Below, one piece after another: positions 1 to 11,713 of a DNA stretch of 64,000 nt (its first letter is position 1; each line of letters starts with the position of its first letter). The position numbers were made by a program, and so were the translations under genes. The notes beneath the pieces are model-generated. The model had not been told where the DNA came from. It did not search any database and saw nothing but the letters and a program-made list of their open reading frames with translations. This DNA comes from Nyssa sinensis (lineage: Eukaryota > Streptophyta > Magnoliopsida > Cornales > Nyssaceae): positions 18,442,450 through 18,506,449 of the forward strand of contig CM018052.1 in assembly GCA_008638375.1 (NCBI GenBank), given 5' to 3'.

Positions 1-189
1 CTATATTATTTTTAAATAATTTGGGCTTGGGTTGGTTTTAAGAGGAGGTTGGGTTTCTGGGTTAAAAAAGAGATTCGGCCTGTGTTAGTTTGGGCCCAAC
101 TGGTTTAATTAAAAAGGGGTTTTGGGCCAATAGTAAAGGAAACCAAAGGGAAAGAAATGAAAAATGAAAACAAAAAAGGGTTGGGGACT

Positions 190-250
190 GCTGAGACTCG
201 AACCCACGTGGGGCGCGTGGGGGTGAAACGCGTGGAACCGTTCGGACAGC
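190..250 (-). other. tRNA-like module antisense within LTR
   Basis: Read on the minus strand there is a B-box-like GGGTTCGAGTCTC (193-205 on +), preceded by a GC-rich stretch with ACGCG...CGCGT pairing potential. It resembles the tRNA-like blocks in the LTR at 42941-46310. No complete cloverleaf can be folded by eye, so this is a tRNA-derived or tRNA-like remnant and not a tRNA gene. Confidence 0.4.
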
Positions 251-842
251 ACACTCTTGTGTCCATATATGCAATTAATATATATATATATATGTATATA
301 TATATTATACTCTATTCTGTTTTACAAATTAAATTGATTTAATTAAATTAAATACCCCGAAATGGCTCGGAACCCAAATAAGACAAGTCATACACGTTTT
401 CTGACTATCTTGGACCTCCTAGGATCAATGGTGAGGTCCGTAACACGAGACGAGGTCCCAAAAAATAAAAGACCCGTGGAACTCTTAAAAAATTATCAAA
501 ATGCCCTTGAGTCAAAACACAGTCAAACGAACCCCGATTAAAATAAAAGAATAGTGGATTTTTATTATTTTGAATGTTATGAACTCAATGGTGGAGTCCA
601 ATTTATGAGAAGAGGTCTCGGGATATAAGAACCCGTAAAAGTCCAAAATGACCGTTTTGCCCTTTTAAGCTCGGATGTCCAAATTGAATTCCACGAAAGC
701 CTAAACCTATTTTCTTCGACGTTCTAGACTGAAGAGTAGATTTTAATTTGGCAAAATAGAAACTCATAAAGTAAAGACATAAAATTTGTTGAATAACATA
801 ATTCAAGTAGCAATTGAACTAAGTTGTGTTTCATGATTTTAG

Positions 843-944
843 GAACACGGAAAGGCAAGGAGAAGGTGATCTGACCTTCTGTATTTTCACTTCAGTTCCG
901 CTACACTACGAGTACATCTCCTTGAGTTGAAACTGACCCATCAG
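843..944 (+). other. Mini-exon-like segment in LTR (102 bp)
   Basis: It is preceded by a T-rich acceptor-like ATGATTTTAG and followed by a donor-like CAG|GTACGA. The inside is purine-rich near its start (GGCAAGGAGAAGG), like an exonic splicing enhancer. Segments of 101-104 bp with the same borders sit at the corresponding place in the LTRs at 15739-15840 (minus), 18260-18363 and 27171-27271. A further acceptor-like AACATTTCAG|ATGA follows at 1970. Splicing is inferred from signals only. Confidence 0.45.
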
Positions 945-1369
945 GTACGATATATTGTGCTAAGTAAGAAATAGAATTAAGTTTAGGAATAACTGCCATG
1001 TTGACTTTATGATTCGCATGTTTGTTTTATTGCTCATATGCTTATGTGTTCCTTGTTATCTTGTTGAAAGTTTGGTGATGAATGTGAATCATGACTATAT
1101 GTATATTGCATGTGTTAGCCTAGTGTGTGGATTATGTTTTTTTTTTTTTGAGAATTGTTGGGATTATGAAATATGTGACTTAAACCATGTGTTAAATGGA
1201 CTATGCATGACATGTGACCTTGATGAAAGGATTTTCTGATTTGAATGTTATTGTGTAATACATCATTTAAAGCATACTTCATGTGTGGATATGATGCTTT
1301 ATTGAGATTACATTATGGTATGGTGGAATCAAAGTATATTGGCATAATATGGTTCCTTGGACATGACAT

Positions 1370-1530
1370 GACATGATATTGCATTTGTACCCGAACCAGC
1401 GGGAGCAATCTGCCAAGGGACATGATATTGCATTTGGTACCCGAACCAGCGGGAGCGATCCGCGAAGGGACATGATATTGCATTTGGTACCCTAACCAAC
1501 GGGAGCGATCCGTGAAGGGACATTACATTA
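1370..1530 (+). repeat. Three-copy tandem repeat, 49-50 bp
   Basis: Three successive units start with CATTTG at 1382, 1431 and 1481. Each contains ACCC(G/T)AACCA(G/A)CGGGAGC and ends in GGGACATGATATTG or a variant. Other LTRs of this group have a single diverged version in the same place (for example about 18770-18820), so the triplication is local to this copy. Confidence 0.85.
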
Positions 1531-2253
1531 CATGAGTTGACATAGGTGTGACATAGAATTGACATGGCATAGAGTTACATGGGTGTGTCACGCATATTTT
1601 TATTGCATTGTATTAATGAATTCCCGAATGTGTGATGAATCATGTTAATACATTGTATGGATGTATTTGATGGCATGTAAGTTATAATTGTTTTGAATCT
1701 TGTTAATGCATTGTATGGATGAATAGGATGGCATGTAGGTTATAATTGTGCATGGAGATATAACTGTACACCTGCATATGCCACGCCCTAGATTATGTTC
1801 ATGAGTTGGATAACATGTAGATTATTGCTAATACATTGTATGCATGATGTTGAATGCCATGTAGATATAACTGTACACTTGCACATGCCACGCCCTTAAT
1901 TTTGTTTCTTGCATTAGCATTATATTGTACCAGCAGTTGAGCTGACCCATTCGCGGGACAAACATTTCAGATGACGCTCCCGGCACTTGAGACTTGAGGA
2001 AGTCTTACAGAGTGGAGGAGATATGAGCTTAGGAGGATATTTGGCCCATGAAGGCATATTTTGTGATGTAGGGCTTAAGCCCGAATGACATGTTGAATGT
2101 TTTTATTGACTGTGCTTTATATGGATGTACATTGAAGGAAATGAATGTAATTTTGGGTTAAATCTGTTAGATTGTCCTCTATTTCTCCTTTATTTTATTT
2201 TCCTTTTGTCTCGTTACTCGTGCCTCGGGTTCGTTGGAATTCGGGGCATGACA

Positions 2254-3618
2254 CAAGGATTGAAGCCAAGATCTTGAAATGTCTCTCTTTACATACAAAT
2301 CCACACTTGTTTAAAGGTAGAGATTCTAACCTAGGTTGAAGGTTGGGTGTTTTCCATGTGAAGTATAATACATTTTACTTATCTTCAGGTTTTTTCTACA
2401 ATGTCATATTTTACTATATTGTTCATGCCTTGGATTATAATGAAATGTTAAAAAACTTGATCTTACTAGTATTGATATGTCCTTGTGATGAATGATGAAA
2501 CTGTTGAATGCCATATATGTGTGTATTTTTCATGCTTGAGTTAAATGATTGGATTGTTTAAAGCTATGAAGTTGTGTCATCATTGTTGTGTTTTGTGACG
2601 AATAATGAAATGATGTGAACCTTGGGCATATTTATAAATAAAGTGGAAAACATTGATAAAAAATAAAATGTTAAAATGGAAATGGAAGACGGGAATGTGG
2701 ATAATTAATCCTTAGAACAAGTTGAGGGAGAAAAAGGAAAGGCACGTGATGAGGCCATATTACAGACCAAGAATATTTTGCGATCGGGAATGTGTCTCTT
2801 TTTAATTGTGAACCGTAACCCTGCACAGTTGGAAGTACATAGCCAAGGGTGAGTAGCTTATGAAGTACTAGGCTTTTCCAGGGGCTATTAGGTGACTTGA
2901 CAAAATGATTATATTTGAGTGAGAGAAATAATGTGAAGCTTCAATGGTAATTGGTTTTGCATGCATTTAAGTGTGATTATATAATGATCATTCCATTTAT
3001 ATATTCTTATGTTCTTTTTGTGATTAGGTTGACGGTTTGCATTGTTGGAAAACATGAGGAATAACCTATTGCTATGTATGCATATTGGTTGAACAATTGT
3101 GCTGACACTTCATATTAACATGCCTAAACTTTGCATGGCCATAATGTTTCCTATTTAGAATCTTAACTGGGGTTGTTGTTTTGACCCCTACCAGATGTAG
3201 GTAACGGCAAAAAGCTGGCGCCTTGATGACATGTATTGGAAGGACACATTTTTTTTTACTCTTTTATTTATTTTGGATGTAAATGAATTCATAACTTTCT
3301 TTTTGTCTTTTGTCTATTTCTGGGAATGTAAAAGGGCCTTATGGTCTCTTTGTATTGATGTGAAAGATTGGGAGCCTTAATGGGACTCGTATCCTTTTGA
3401 CTTAGAAATAGTAATCTCAAGATGAATACACTTTTGAGATGATGCATGTAAACATTTGGGTTGTATGAATGAAATGTGAATGATTATATACATGATATGA
3501 AAAATTCAAGAGAGATTATCCTAATATAGGGTGGTTGGAATGCACAGAAAATTATTTATTTAACTTGACCTTGATTTACAATGTCACCCTCTAGTCTTTA
3601 GGGCCTAGGGTGTGATAG
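2254..3618 (+). mobile_element. Degenerate LTR-like fragment
   Basis: There is no coding potential. The stretch has the loose layout of the right half of a Gypsy LTR: a GTAACCCTGCACAG block (about 2816), a run GATGTAGGTAACGGC (about 3192), and a GGGTGTGATA ending (3609-3618) that resembles a decayed ...GGGTGTGACA terminus. A similar but diverged stretch lies at 59774-60800. Borders and family are uncertain. Confidence 0.35.
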
Positions 3619-4285
3619 AATTGCTACCCAACATCCATGACTAAACAAGGTATGCCCTAAACCCTTAATAGTACTCCTTCTACCCCAGTTGATCTCTCTC
3701 ATTCTCTCTTTTATCACTCTTGATAAAAGAGGGTAAATCGAAGAACTACGTGACTTTGATTCCATCTTAGGATGAATATATAGGAAGCCTATGGGCCCAA
3801 GTCAAGTCATCCTTCCCTTTCTGTTTTCTTTATGGTTTCTATTTCATTTATCTCTCATTACTTCTCTATATATTCTTTCCTTTTTATTAGTTTTTCACTT
3901 TATCTTTAATGAATAAGCCTTGCATGTGAACACTTGAGGCCCATTCATTTAGATCGAGTGGGGTGGGTGCCTAACACATTCTTACTCTATACCTTAGCCC
4001 TTGGATCCATTTCTTTGGTTGCATTTATTTTTAGTGCTTTATTGTATTTAATCCATGTCAAGGGGTTTTCAGGATATAACTAAGATCTAAAGCGATATAA
4101 TATCTTTATTTCATTTTTTGGTTTCTTTGATATATATTATTCTCATGGGTTGAAATAGGTTTGCTTGTTTATTTGTCAAAAATAACCTGCCGACTCCTTT
4201 TTCTATTTTCATTTCTTAGAGGTGTTCCTTCCCAACTTTAGGGAAGTAGATAACTGAGATTCTTAGTCTTTGAGGTTTTTCTACA
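3619..4285 (+). mobile_element. Possible Tat/Ogre-like LTR end with PBS-like site
   Basis: The stretch GGGTGGGTGCCTAACAC...CCGACTCC...TTCCCAACTTTAGGGAAG is the kind of text found near the 3' end of Tat/Ogre LTRs. It ends TTTTTCTACA at 4285, followed by GTGGCGCTCAC (4286-4296), which resembles a PBS of the TGGCG type used by that lineage. The interior that should follow is absent: the minus-strand Copia remnant begins within a few tens of bases. The 5' border was not found. Confidence 0.35.
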
Positions 4286-4299
4286 GTGGCGCTCACAAT

Positions 4300-5619
4300 T
4301 TTTATAAAATGCATCAGCTTGGATCTTGAGAATGTGGACGTTAGTTTCGATGGCATCAATCTATTCACATATCTCATTGAGCTTTTTTATTAGATTTTTG
4401 GACACAAGGTTGATTCGAGAGTTGTTGGTGGACTTGATGTTTCGTAAGGTTGAGAGGAAACGTTTGTTGGAATTGGAAGAAGCAGCTTGAGTGGTGGTGG
4501 CTTAACCCAATAGTGTGGAAATGGTAGGTTGAGTGTGAGAGGGTGAGCGGGTCTCTTCAGGATTTTCATCCTTGTCAATATTTTATGGGTGAATAGGTTG
4601 AGAGCCTTCCTTGGGAACCCATTTATTGGGAGTGGATTTGTATCATATGAGTTTGAAGGTGGAGGTTGTGTATGTGTCTTTGGGTGTTAGGGTTTGGATG
4701 TCGATTTTAGAAGTGAGATCGATTTTGAAATGTTTGAAAATAGAGGTGAGAAGAAGTTCGTAGGGTAGGGTGCCATTTTTCTTTGTTCTTATAATCATTC
4801 ATTCACATAATGAATGATTATATGAGCAAGATCAACTTGCTTGTTGCTAAAGAGACACGACATGAAAAACATATCCATGAAGGCTATATAGTCTCTTCTT
4901 CAAGAGTAGGTAGTGAGGTTGTAGATGATGATGCTATAAATAATTTGGGACTCAAAGGTGAGTTTGGAAGCTTTAGGATTATAAGCTTCTTCAATGTTGG
5001 GATTTCCACATATAAACTGAACGATTTCAAGTGGATTGAATCCCTCTATTGGTACCTAAGCATTGGCGTTGAAGGTTTGAAAATCCATTTTTGGGATTTT
5101 AAGAATAAAAGCTTGGGTGGAAGAGGCAAGCGAAGTTAAAGTACCATTGATCCATGATGTAAGAAGGCCAAAGGTAATAAGTTCTAGGCGAGCGTAGAAA
5201 AGTCTCACCAAACGTTTATACTCGGGGTTTGTGTGTGTAAGAAACTTGTCCCAACCTACACTACAAAAATATGTATGGATAAAGATTTGTTCGACGTCTA
5301 GAGTGATGAAACTAACAACCTTACCACGGATGATAGTGCGGTGGAAAAAGTCATCGTTGTAGGCTTGAGCAATCTCATTTGCGAGAAAAGTTTGAGCATC
5401 GTGGCGTGACTTTGTGCGTTGTTCCGGAGAGGATTCTTCTTTTTGGCGTTTAGATCTACATTTGGATGATGAATTTTTGGTATTGAGAGCCATTGAAGGT
5501 GATTTGAGATAGTTTTCAAGGGTTTTTGGAGGTTTCTTCGAAAGATAGAACTCAAGAGTTGATTTTGGCACATTTTTGAAAAGTTTGAGATTTGGGATTT
5601 TATTTATAGAATCGATCAT
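4300..5619 (-). pseudogene. Envelope-like ORF of Sirevirus-type Copia
   Basis: An uninterrupted 187-codon frame occupies 5056-5619 on the minus strand. It is basic near its N-terminus and contains FLANEIAQAYNDDFF and LVRLFYARLE, which I recognise from plant proteins annotated as envelope-like or as 'putative plant transposon protein'. Beyond the stop at 5056, related-looking sequence continues to about 4300 with stops, including a Pro/Ser/Thr-rich stretch (4390-4578). It lies downstream of RNase H on the same strand, where Sireviruses carry an extra envelope-like gene. The frame start at 5619 is only the first Met after a stop. No signal peptide or clear transmembrane segment is visible. Its role is unproven for the whole family, and this copy is almost certainly dead. 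Confidence 0.6.
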
Positions 5620-5930
5620 TTAGTCGATTGAATCAGTCATTCAATCGATTGAATGTTGCCCTAGATCTAGTTTAGTTGACTATTTTGTCAACTAACTTGT
5701 CTAGTACGCAACCTTTTTTAATTATTCTCTAACATTCAATCATTTGAAGTATGGATTCATCGATTGCATTGTCTAATGAAATTTTCATCAGTCAATTTTA
5801 GTTGATTGATTGGAAGATTTAGTTGACTGAATCTTCTAGATAGTTATTTTCCCAATCTCTTAAGTTAATTTGCCTGATTCAGTCAACTGACTCATCAATT
5901 CAGTCGACTAAATAGGTGAGTTTCTTTCCT
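5620..5930. repeat. Cluster of short palindromes (TCGATTGA / GTCGAC type)
   Basis: The cluster holds many variants of a TTCAGTCGACTGAA-like palindrome, including a perfect 18-bp palindrome CATTCAATCGATTGAATG at 5638-5655. The same motif family fills part of the Copia 5' LTR at 11290-11640. Sireviruses are known for multiple palindromic motifs in their non-coding regions, so this is probably the 3' regulatory segment of the minus-strand element. Confidence 0.55.
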
Positions 5931-6099
5931 AAATGTTTTAATTACTTAACTTGTTTGGATTAACCATTTAGAGTTCGCTTCTGGTAAATCCAAATCTTTC
6001 TTCTTAAAGTAGTTTGGTGAATATACCTACCAATTGATGGTTTGTATTAATAAATTCAAAGATTAGATCACCACTTTGCATATGATGCTAAGAAAATGA

Positions 6100-7480
6100 T
6101 GTCTTATCTCCATGTGTTTGGTTTTAAAGTGTTGTATAGGGTTTTGCTTAAGTTTATGGCACTAGTGTTGTCACATTTGATTGGAATATGATCATATTTA
6201 AACTTAAAATCTTGAAGTTTTTTCTTTAGGTATAGAGTTTGAGTACAACTCTCGGTTGATACACATTGTGCTTCGGCTGTGCATATTGCTACAAAATTTT
6301 TCTTTTTACTAAACAACACAAAAGAGTGTCCTAGAAAGTGACAAGTCCCAGTTGTACTTTTTCTATCAACTTTGCAAACGGAAAAATCAACATCTAAATA
6401 AGTTAATAGATCAAAGAATGTGTTTCTAGGATAGAATAATCATATGTTTGTAGTTTTGATTAAGTATCTAAAGAATGTTTTTATAGCTTTTAGGAGTGAT
6501 TCCTTAGGATATGATTGAAATCTTGCACATAAGCATCCACTAAAGGTAATTTCCAATCTACTTGTTGTGAGGTACAAGAGACTTCCAATCATTCTTCTAT
6601 ACTTGTTAATATCTATATCTTTTTCTTTGTTATTCTTTTGTAGTTTAGTGATAGCTCTTGTAGGAGTACTCATGGGTTTTGTGTCTTCCATGCCAAATCT
6701 TTTAAGTAATTTATTATTCTATTTAGATTGATTAATGAATGTTCCTTCTCTAGTTTGTTTTATTTGTAATCCTAAAAAGAAACTTAATTATCCCATAATG
6801 CTAATTTAAAATTCATCTTGCACACACTTAGCAAAGTCTTTGCATAGATCTTTATTTGTTGAGCCAAATATAATGTCATCAACATATATTTGCACAATGA
6901 GCATTTCCTTTCCTTTTGTTTTTATAAACAAGGTGGTGTCTATTTATCTTCTAATAAATTCATTTTTAGTAAGGAAACCACCAAGTCTTCCATACCAAGC
7001 TCTTGGAGCTTGTTTTCAACCATATACGACTTTTGTTAGCTTATATACATGGTTTGGACTCATGGTTTGCAAATTTGGGAGGTTGTTCAACATATACTTC
7101 ATTGGATATAAGTCCATTCAAGAATGCACTTTTTACATCCATTTGATAGAGTTTGAGTTTCTTATGGAATGCAAAGGAAAGTAGCATTCTTATAGGTTCT
7201 AAATCTAGGAATCAGGACAAAGGTTTCTTCATAGTCAATGCCTTCTTCTTGGTTGTACCCTTAGGCTACTAACCTAGCTTTATTTCTAGTTATATTTCCT
7301 TCTTTATCTTTCTTATTTCTAAAGACACGTTTAGTTCTTATTACACTTTAGTTTCTAGGCTTAGGTACTAAAGTCCATACATCATTTCTTTTAAATTGAT
7401 TTGGTTCTTCTTGTGTAACAAATATCCAAGATTCATCATTTTCAATTTCTTGAATATTTTTGGGTTCAATTTAAGATAGA
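6100..7480 (-). pseudogene. Copia reverse transcriptase and RNase H remnant
   Basis: On the minus strand the RT catalytic motif is intact as QIYVDDIIFGSTNK, with the YVDD codons at 6875-6886. Downstream come MEDTKPMSTPT and IGSLLYLTTSRLEITFS (6440-6691), where the usual Asp of SRPD has become Glu. The RNase H piece CTAEAQCVSTESCTQ...IKCDNTSAINLSKT lies at 6104-6319. Several in-frame stops and frameshifts separate these blocks, so no functional polymerase can be made. The domain order and the motif wording fit Ty1/copia of the Sirevirus clade. The + strand over this region carries only shadow frames. Confidence 0.9.
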
Positions 7481-7639
7481 AATGATAAATTATTACAAAT
7501 ATTTCTCAATGTTGCTCTACTAGCAACTCTTTGAGTTGGTTCACCTATGATTTAATCTTTAGGATGATCTTTGATAAAGTTTCATTCATTAGAAGGGTCT
7601 AGTCCAACATTTTGAGTTACAACTTTATTTTTTCTTCTT

Positions 7640-8600
7640 TTTCTTTAAGATTTCGATGATTTACATCATTGTTATCTTAAAGTAATTCATTTTTATTTGA
7701 GTTATTTTGTAAATCATCATTATCAACATTTTTCTTTGAGGAGTGAGGATAAGATTCATCAAATACAATGTGTATAGAATATTCTAAAGTTAGATTTCTT
7801 TCATTGAAGATTCTATATGCCTTGCTTATGGTATAGTATCCTAAGAAATTTCCTTCATCAGATTTAGCATCAAAATTTTCCAAGTTCTCTGTCATTTAGC
7901 ACATAACATTTTCAATCAAATACATGAACGTAACTAATGGTTGGCTTTTTGTTATTTCATAGGTCATATGATGTTTTGTAAAGTTATGGCCTTATGCTTA
8001 CTCTATTTATCACATAACAAGCAGTGTTTACTACTTTAGCCCAAAAATATTTGGGTAAGTTATGCTCATTAAGCATTGTTCTTACCATTTTTTTATGTGA
8101 TCTATTTTTCCTTTCAATTACCCCATTTTGTTAAGGGGTTCTAGGGGTTGAAATATTGTGACCAATTTCACATTCATTACAATTTCTTTCTATCTTTATT
8201 ATCAAATTATCTTCCCCTATCATTTCTAACATTATTAATGATATACTCTCTTTCATTTTGAATTATTTTACATAGTTTTGTAAAGACTTCATGTACCACA
8301 TCTTTATGAGAGATATCTTGAATAATCATCTACAATCACAAAGGCATAATGTTTTCCTCTTAGGATAGCCACTTTAGTTGGTCTAAATAGATCTAAGTGA
8401 AGGAGTTCCAATGGTTTACTTGTTGAGATATCCTTCTTTTTTTTGAATGAGGATTTGACTTGTTTTCCTAGTTAGAAAACATCACAAACACCATCTTTTA
8501 CAAACTTGGTTTTAGATTAGTCTTTAACTAGTTCATGTCTAGACAAGTTTGAAATCAAGTCTATACTTGCATGACCTGGTCTCTTATTCCATAACCAACT
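7640..8600 (-). pseudogene. Copia integrase remnant
   Basis: The minus strand reads GHNISTPRTP*QNGVIERKN, then RTMLNEHNLPKYFWAKVVNT and ACYVINRV (about 7990-8180). These are the conserved C-terminal part of the rve integrase core; PRTPQQNG has become PRTP-stop-QNG. The following segment at 7677-7895 (ENLENFDAKSDEGNFLGY, then SIHIVFDES) is the usual linker between integrase and RT in Copia. Multiple stops mark it as dead. It lies in the expected order between protease and RT. Confidence 0.88.
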
Positions 8601-9040
8601 ATTTTTATTTATGGCAGCAAAACATTTAACATTCTATGATGCAATATCATCAAAGTTAATGCAATAAATATTGTTGTCCATATATGTAACAAATAATATA
8701 TTATCATGGTTTCATGTATCTTTAATAAGGCATTTATTGGCTTAAAAATGATAACATAGCCTTTATCATATATTTGGCTAATGCTAAGCAAGTTGTGTCA
8801 AGCCATCAAGTACAAACACATTTTCAATAGATAAGGAGAATATTTACCTATGCTTCCAATGCCTATGATTTTACTTTTGGAGTTATCTCTAAAACTCACA
8901 TATCCACCATCATTTGAAGTGAGAGATGTGAACTTGGCTTTGTCTTTGGTCGTATGCATTGAGCATTCACTATCAAGGAACCATTTGTCTTTGCTTGAGG
9001 AGGACTTCAAGTACACCTACAAAAATAACTCACATAACTT
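8601..9040 (-). pseudogene. Copia protease / pre-integrase remnant
   Basis: The open stretch at 8798-9016 (minus) reads KDKWFLDSECSMHTTKDKAK and then FTSLTSNDGGYVSFRDNSKS. This is the Copia aspartic protease active-site region and the start of the GAG-pre-integrase domain. The catalytic triplet D-S-G is D-S-E here, so the enzyme would be inactive even if translated. Further related sequence with stops extends to about 8600. Confidence 0.85.
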
Positions 9041-9149
9041 CTTTTGGTACCCGAACCTTCTTGGTTCCTTTTGGATTAGCTTTAGGTAAGCGTGTTCCTT
9101 TTGGAACTCAAAGGATCTTTCTTTTGTCTTTCAATGCCTTTTCTAGATA

Positions 9150-10620
9150 TTTTTAAAATTGTGCATGAAAAGTTGCATTTGAGTTAGAGGCTTTAATAAA
9201 GAAGTTTTGATATGAATTTTGTTTGGTATGAGCATTGTATTTGAAACCCGCTCTATCAAAAACACATATTTTTTTGTGAGATGATCTTATCTAAAATTTC
9301 ACTACCTTTAATAAATTTTCTAATAGCAAAATTTAGATCATCCGCCTTCTTTCTAAGAGAGGCATTTTATTCTTCAAGATCCTTATTCTTTAAACACATG
9401 GAATCTTTCTCTTTCTTTAAAATATCGTTATGATCATTTGAAATTTGTAGATCATTTGAAAGATAACATATTCTCTTCTTAAGATCTTTGTTTTCAATGA
9501 GAATTTTCTCAAGCTTTTCATGGAATTCCTCAGAGGCATCTTGTATTCCTCCATAAGAAAGAGATGAGTCCAGATTAGGAATTACCTCATGTTCTTAAGC
9601 CATAAGACAAAAGTTGGCTACCTCTTGGTCACTTGATTATTCCTTTGAATCATCCCAAGTAGCTTTCATTTCATTTTTCTTGGTTGTTCTTCCTTTAACT
9701 TTTAGTTAGGGGCACTCCATCTTTTTGCATCCTAGTTTGTGACATTCATAGCAAGTTGGGTTTTTTTCTTACTTAATTCCTCTTTTGGTTGCTTTCTCCT
9801 TAGGTAGCTTTTGAACTTTTGTGTCATAAATGCTATATCATCATCACTTCCTTGATACTCTTCTACTTCTTCTTCTTCATGCTCACTTTTATGAGATGAA
9901 AATTTGTAGGCAATATTCTTTTTTGATCTATTCTCTTCTTTAAGGATTCTTATGGTCAGCTAATGAGTCATGAAAGATCCGAGAAGCTGGTCAAGGTTTG
10001 CTTCTTGAATTGCCGTCACCCTGGCTTCCCATGTTCTTGGTAGAGACTTAAGTATCTATCTCACTATTTCAACATTGGTATAGCTATTACCAAGAGCCTT
10101 CAATGTGTTAATAATATTAGTAAAGCAAGTAAATATTTTCAAAGTTGACTCGCTAGCGTCTACTTTAAATAGTTCATAATTATGAACTAACATACTAATC
10201 TTTAACTCTTTGACTTGATTGGTAACTTCGTAGGTATCCTCAAGTTTGTCCCAAATCTCCTCTACGAATTAACATGTGGAGATTCTTTTAAACTCATTTG
10301 CATTTAAGGCTCAATATAGATTACTAATGGCCTTAGCATTTATTTGAATGAGTTTGAGATCATTCTCATCCTATTCTCCTGTTCCCTTAACTAACTTGTT
10401 AACATTAGTGAAGCTTTTGGCCTTCATAGGAATGTGACACCCATTAACAATGACCTTTCACATTTCATAGTATAAAGCTTGAAGATAGATATTTATTCAA
10501 GCCTTCAAATAAGTATAGTTTTGGCCACTAAACAATGGAGGTTTAATGGTCGATTGCACTTCAATAAAGACAGTTCCTAGAATATTTTCGATATATTTTC
10601 TCTTAGAATGTTAACTCTAT
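9150..10620 (-). pseudogene. Copia gag remnant (Sirevirus type)
   Basis: A zinc-knuckle relic CYECHKLGCKKMEC lies at 9712-9753 (minus), in which the conserved His ligand is replaced by Cys. Between it and protease (about 9290-9600) the minus strand is rich in Lys/Glu/Leu codons, like the long coiled-coil extension of Sirevirus gag. Upstream, 9950-10600 is gag-like with many stops. An acidic run (about 9850-9890) precedes the coiled coil, as it does in the plus-strand Copia gag at 14079-14127. Confidence 0.75.
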
Positions 10621-10634
10621 TTTATAAAAGACGA

Positions 10635-10647
10635 GCCTCTGATACCA
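10635..10647 (-). promoter_or_regulatory. Primer-binding site of minus-strand Copia
   Basis: The minus strand reads TGGTATCAGAGGC, the complement of the 3' end of initiator tRNA-Met, two bases after the LTR end ...GGGCAACA. It fixes the orientation of the element and the inner border of its 5' LTR. Confidence 0.9.
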
Positions 10648-10649
10648 CT

Positions 10650-11713
10650 TGTTGCCCAGATATTTTCCCAAAAAGGTGAGAGGTGAATAGGATATTTTGC
10701 AAATATTGGCTACATTTACAAACTTTAAAATTAAATGCTAAATATGCATAAGTATGTAAAGAGTAGATAGAGAAAGAAAACACAGCAATTTATGAAGTTC
10801 AAAAAACTTCTTATGTCCTCGACTCAAGTATCCCCACTTGAGTTTTTCTACTATCTTGATCTCTTTGCAAGTGGAGGTCAAACCTATACAACAAGAACTC
10901 TTAGCTCCTTAGCCAGTAAAATACCCCACAAGTGTAGCACCTACCTACAAATCTCACCAAAATGAGATGATACAGAGAGTTTACCAAAGAATACTCTCTT
11001 TAGAACTGAATGGTACAATATAAGTTCACTTTCTAATGATTGATCAATAAATACTGGAGTATTTAAAAGGTTAAAGAATATTGAGATCTAGATTTGAGAA
11101 TAAGGAGATCTCAAGTCACTAAGAAGGATTTGAATGTAAGAGTATGTTTATGAATGCCAAGGATAACAATAAATGCTTCCATAAACCTCTATTTATAATC
11201 ATTTAAAGAATATAGCCGTTTATTTTAAAAACTAGTTGTTTCTCCCCTTAAACCTGTTTAAAACTTGAATTTGAAGGTACTAGATCAACAAAATCAGTCG
11301 ATTGAGTTCATCATTTAGTCGTCTGAATCTTAATTCCGTTAACTAAAGAACCCAATTAATTTTTCTCGAGGGTAGTTGTTGATTTTTGTAAAATGGCATT
11401 TAGTTGACTGAATCTTCTAGTGTTATTTTGTACATAAAAGCTTTATGTAATTTAATTGACTGAATGTCCAACTTGGTCTATTGAATTGGGCAGTGTGTTT
11501 ACGTCTTGTGAACAAAATGAATGTTTAGTCGACTAAGTCTTAAGTCTAGTCGACTAAATTTAAAATAGACAAAACAGGCATGTTTTGTGAACATAATTCA
11601 ATCAATTAAATTGGAAACTTAGTTAACTAAATCTAACAGCTTTGCATCGGTGCCTATTTTGTTTATTATTCTATTTTCCAAATACATTGCTTTATCAAAG
11701 CTTAGTTTCTAAC
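10650..11713 (-). mobile_element. 5' LTR of minus-strand Copia
   Basis: The inner border is TGTTGCCC (10650, + strand), adjacent to the PBS. The outer end is probably at 11713, where GTTTCTAAC abuts the next element; a TGTTAGAAAC start on the minus strand would need one more base. The unit is about 1.06 kb. Its outer third (11290-11640) is crowded with GTCGAC, GTTAAC and AATT-centred palindromes such as TTAGTCGACTAA (11523-11534). No second copy of this LTR was seen in the window, so the 3' LTR is lost or lies outside it. Confidence 0.75.

Larger units (their letters stand above)
1..2253 (+). mobile_element. Gypsy (Tekay-like) LTR, 5' part outside window
   Basis: The 3' end is clear: a TCTCGTTACTCG...CTCGGG stretch followed by TTCGGGGCATGACA, the same ending as the complete LTRs at 19273, 28222 and 29147 (there GGGGCGTGACA). 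About 0.75 kb is probably missing, because the related LTRs are about 3.0 kb. It holds a TA-rich tract (270-312), blocks matching the other LTRs (GAGGTCC-type motifs near 430 and 595), a mini-exon-like segment (843-944) and the GGGCTTAAGCCC palindrome (about 2070). No primer-binding site follows the end, so it is a solo LTR or a 3' LTR. The left TSD lies outside the window; CAAGG (2254-2258) would be its right copy. Confidence 0.85.

Noticed and set aside
1009..1239. Cys-rich hydrophobic 76-codon frame
   Set aside because: It lies in the variable middle of a Gypsy LTR, and corresponding sequence in other LTR copies is not open. No signal of a secreted peptide gene beyond hydrophobicity.
4810..5139. 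109-codon + strand frame
   Set aside because: It is antisense to the 3' part of the envelope-like region; the minus strand carries the recognisable motifs.
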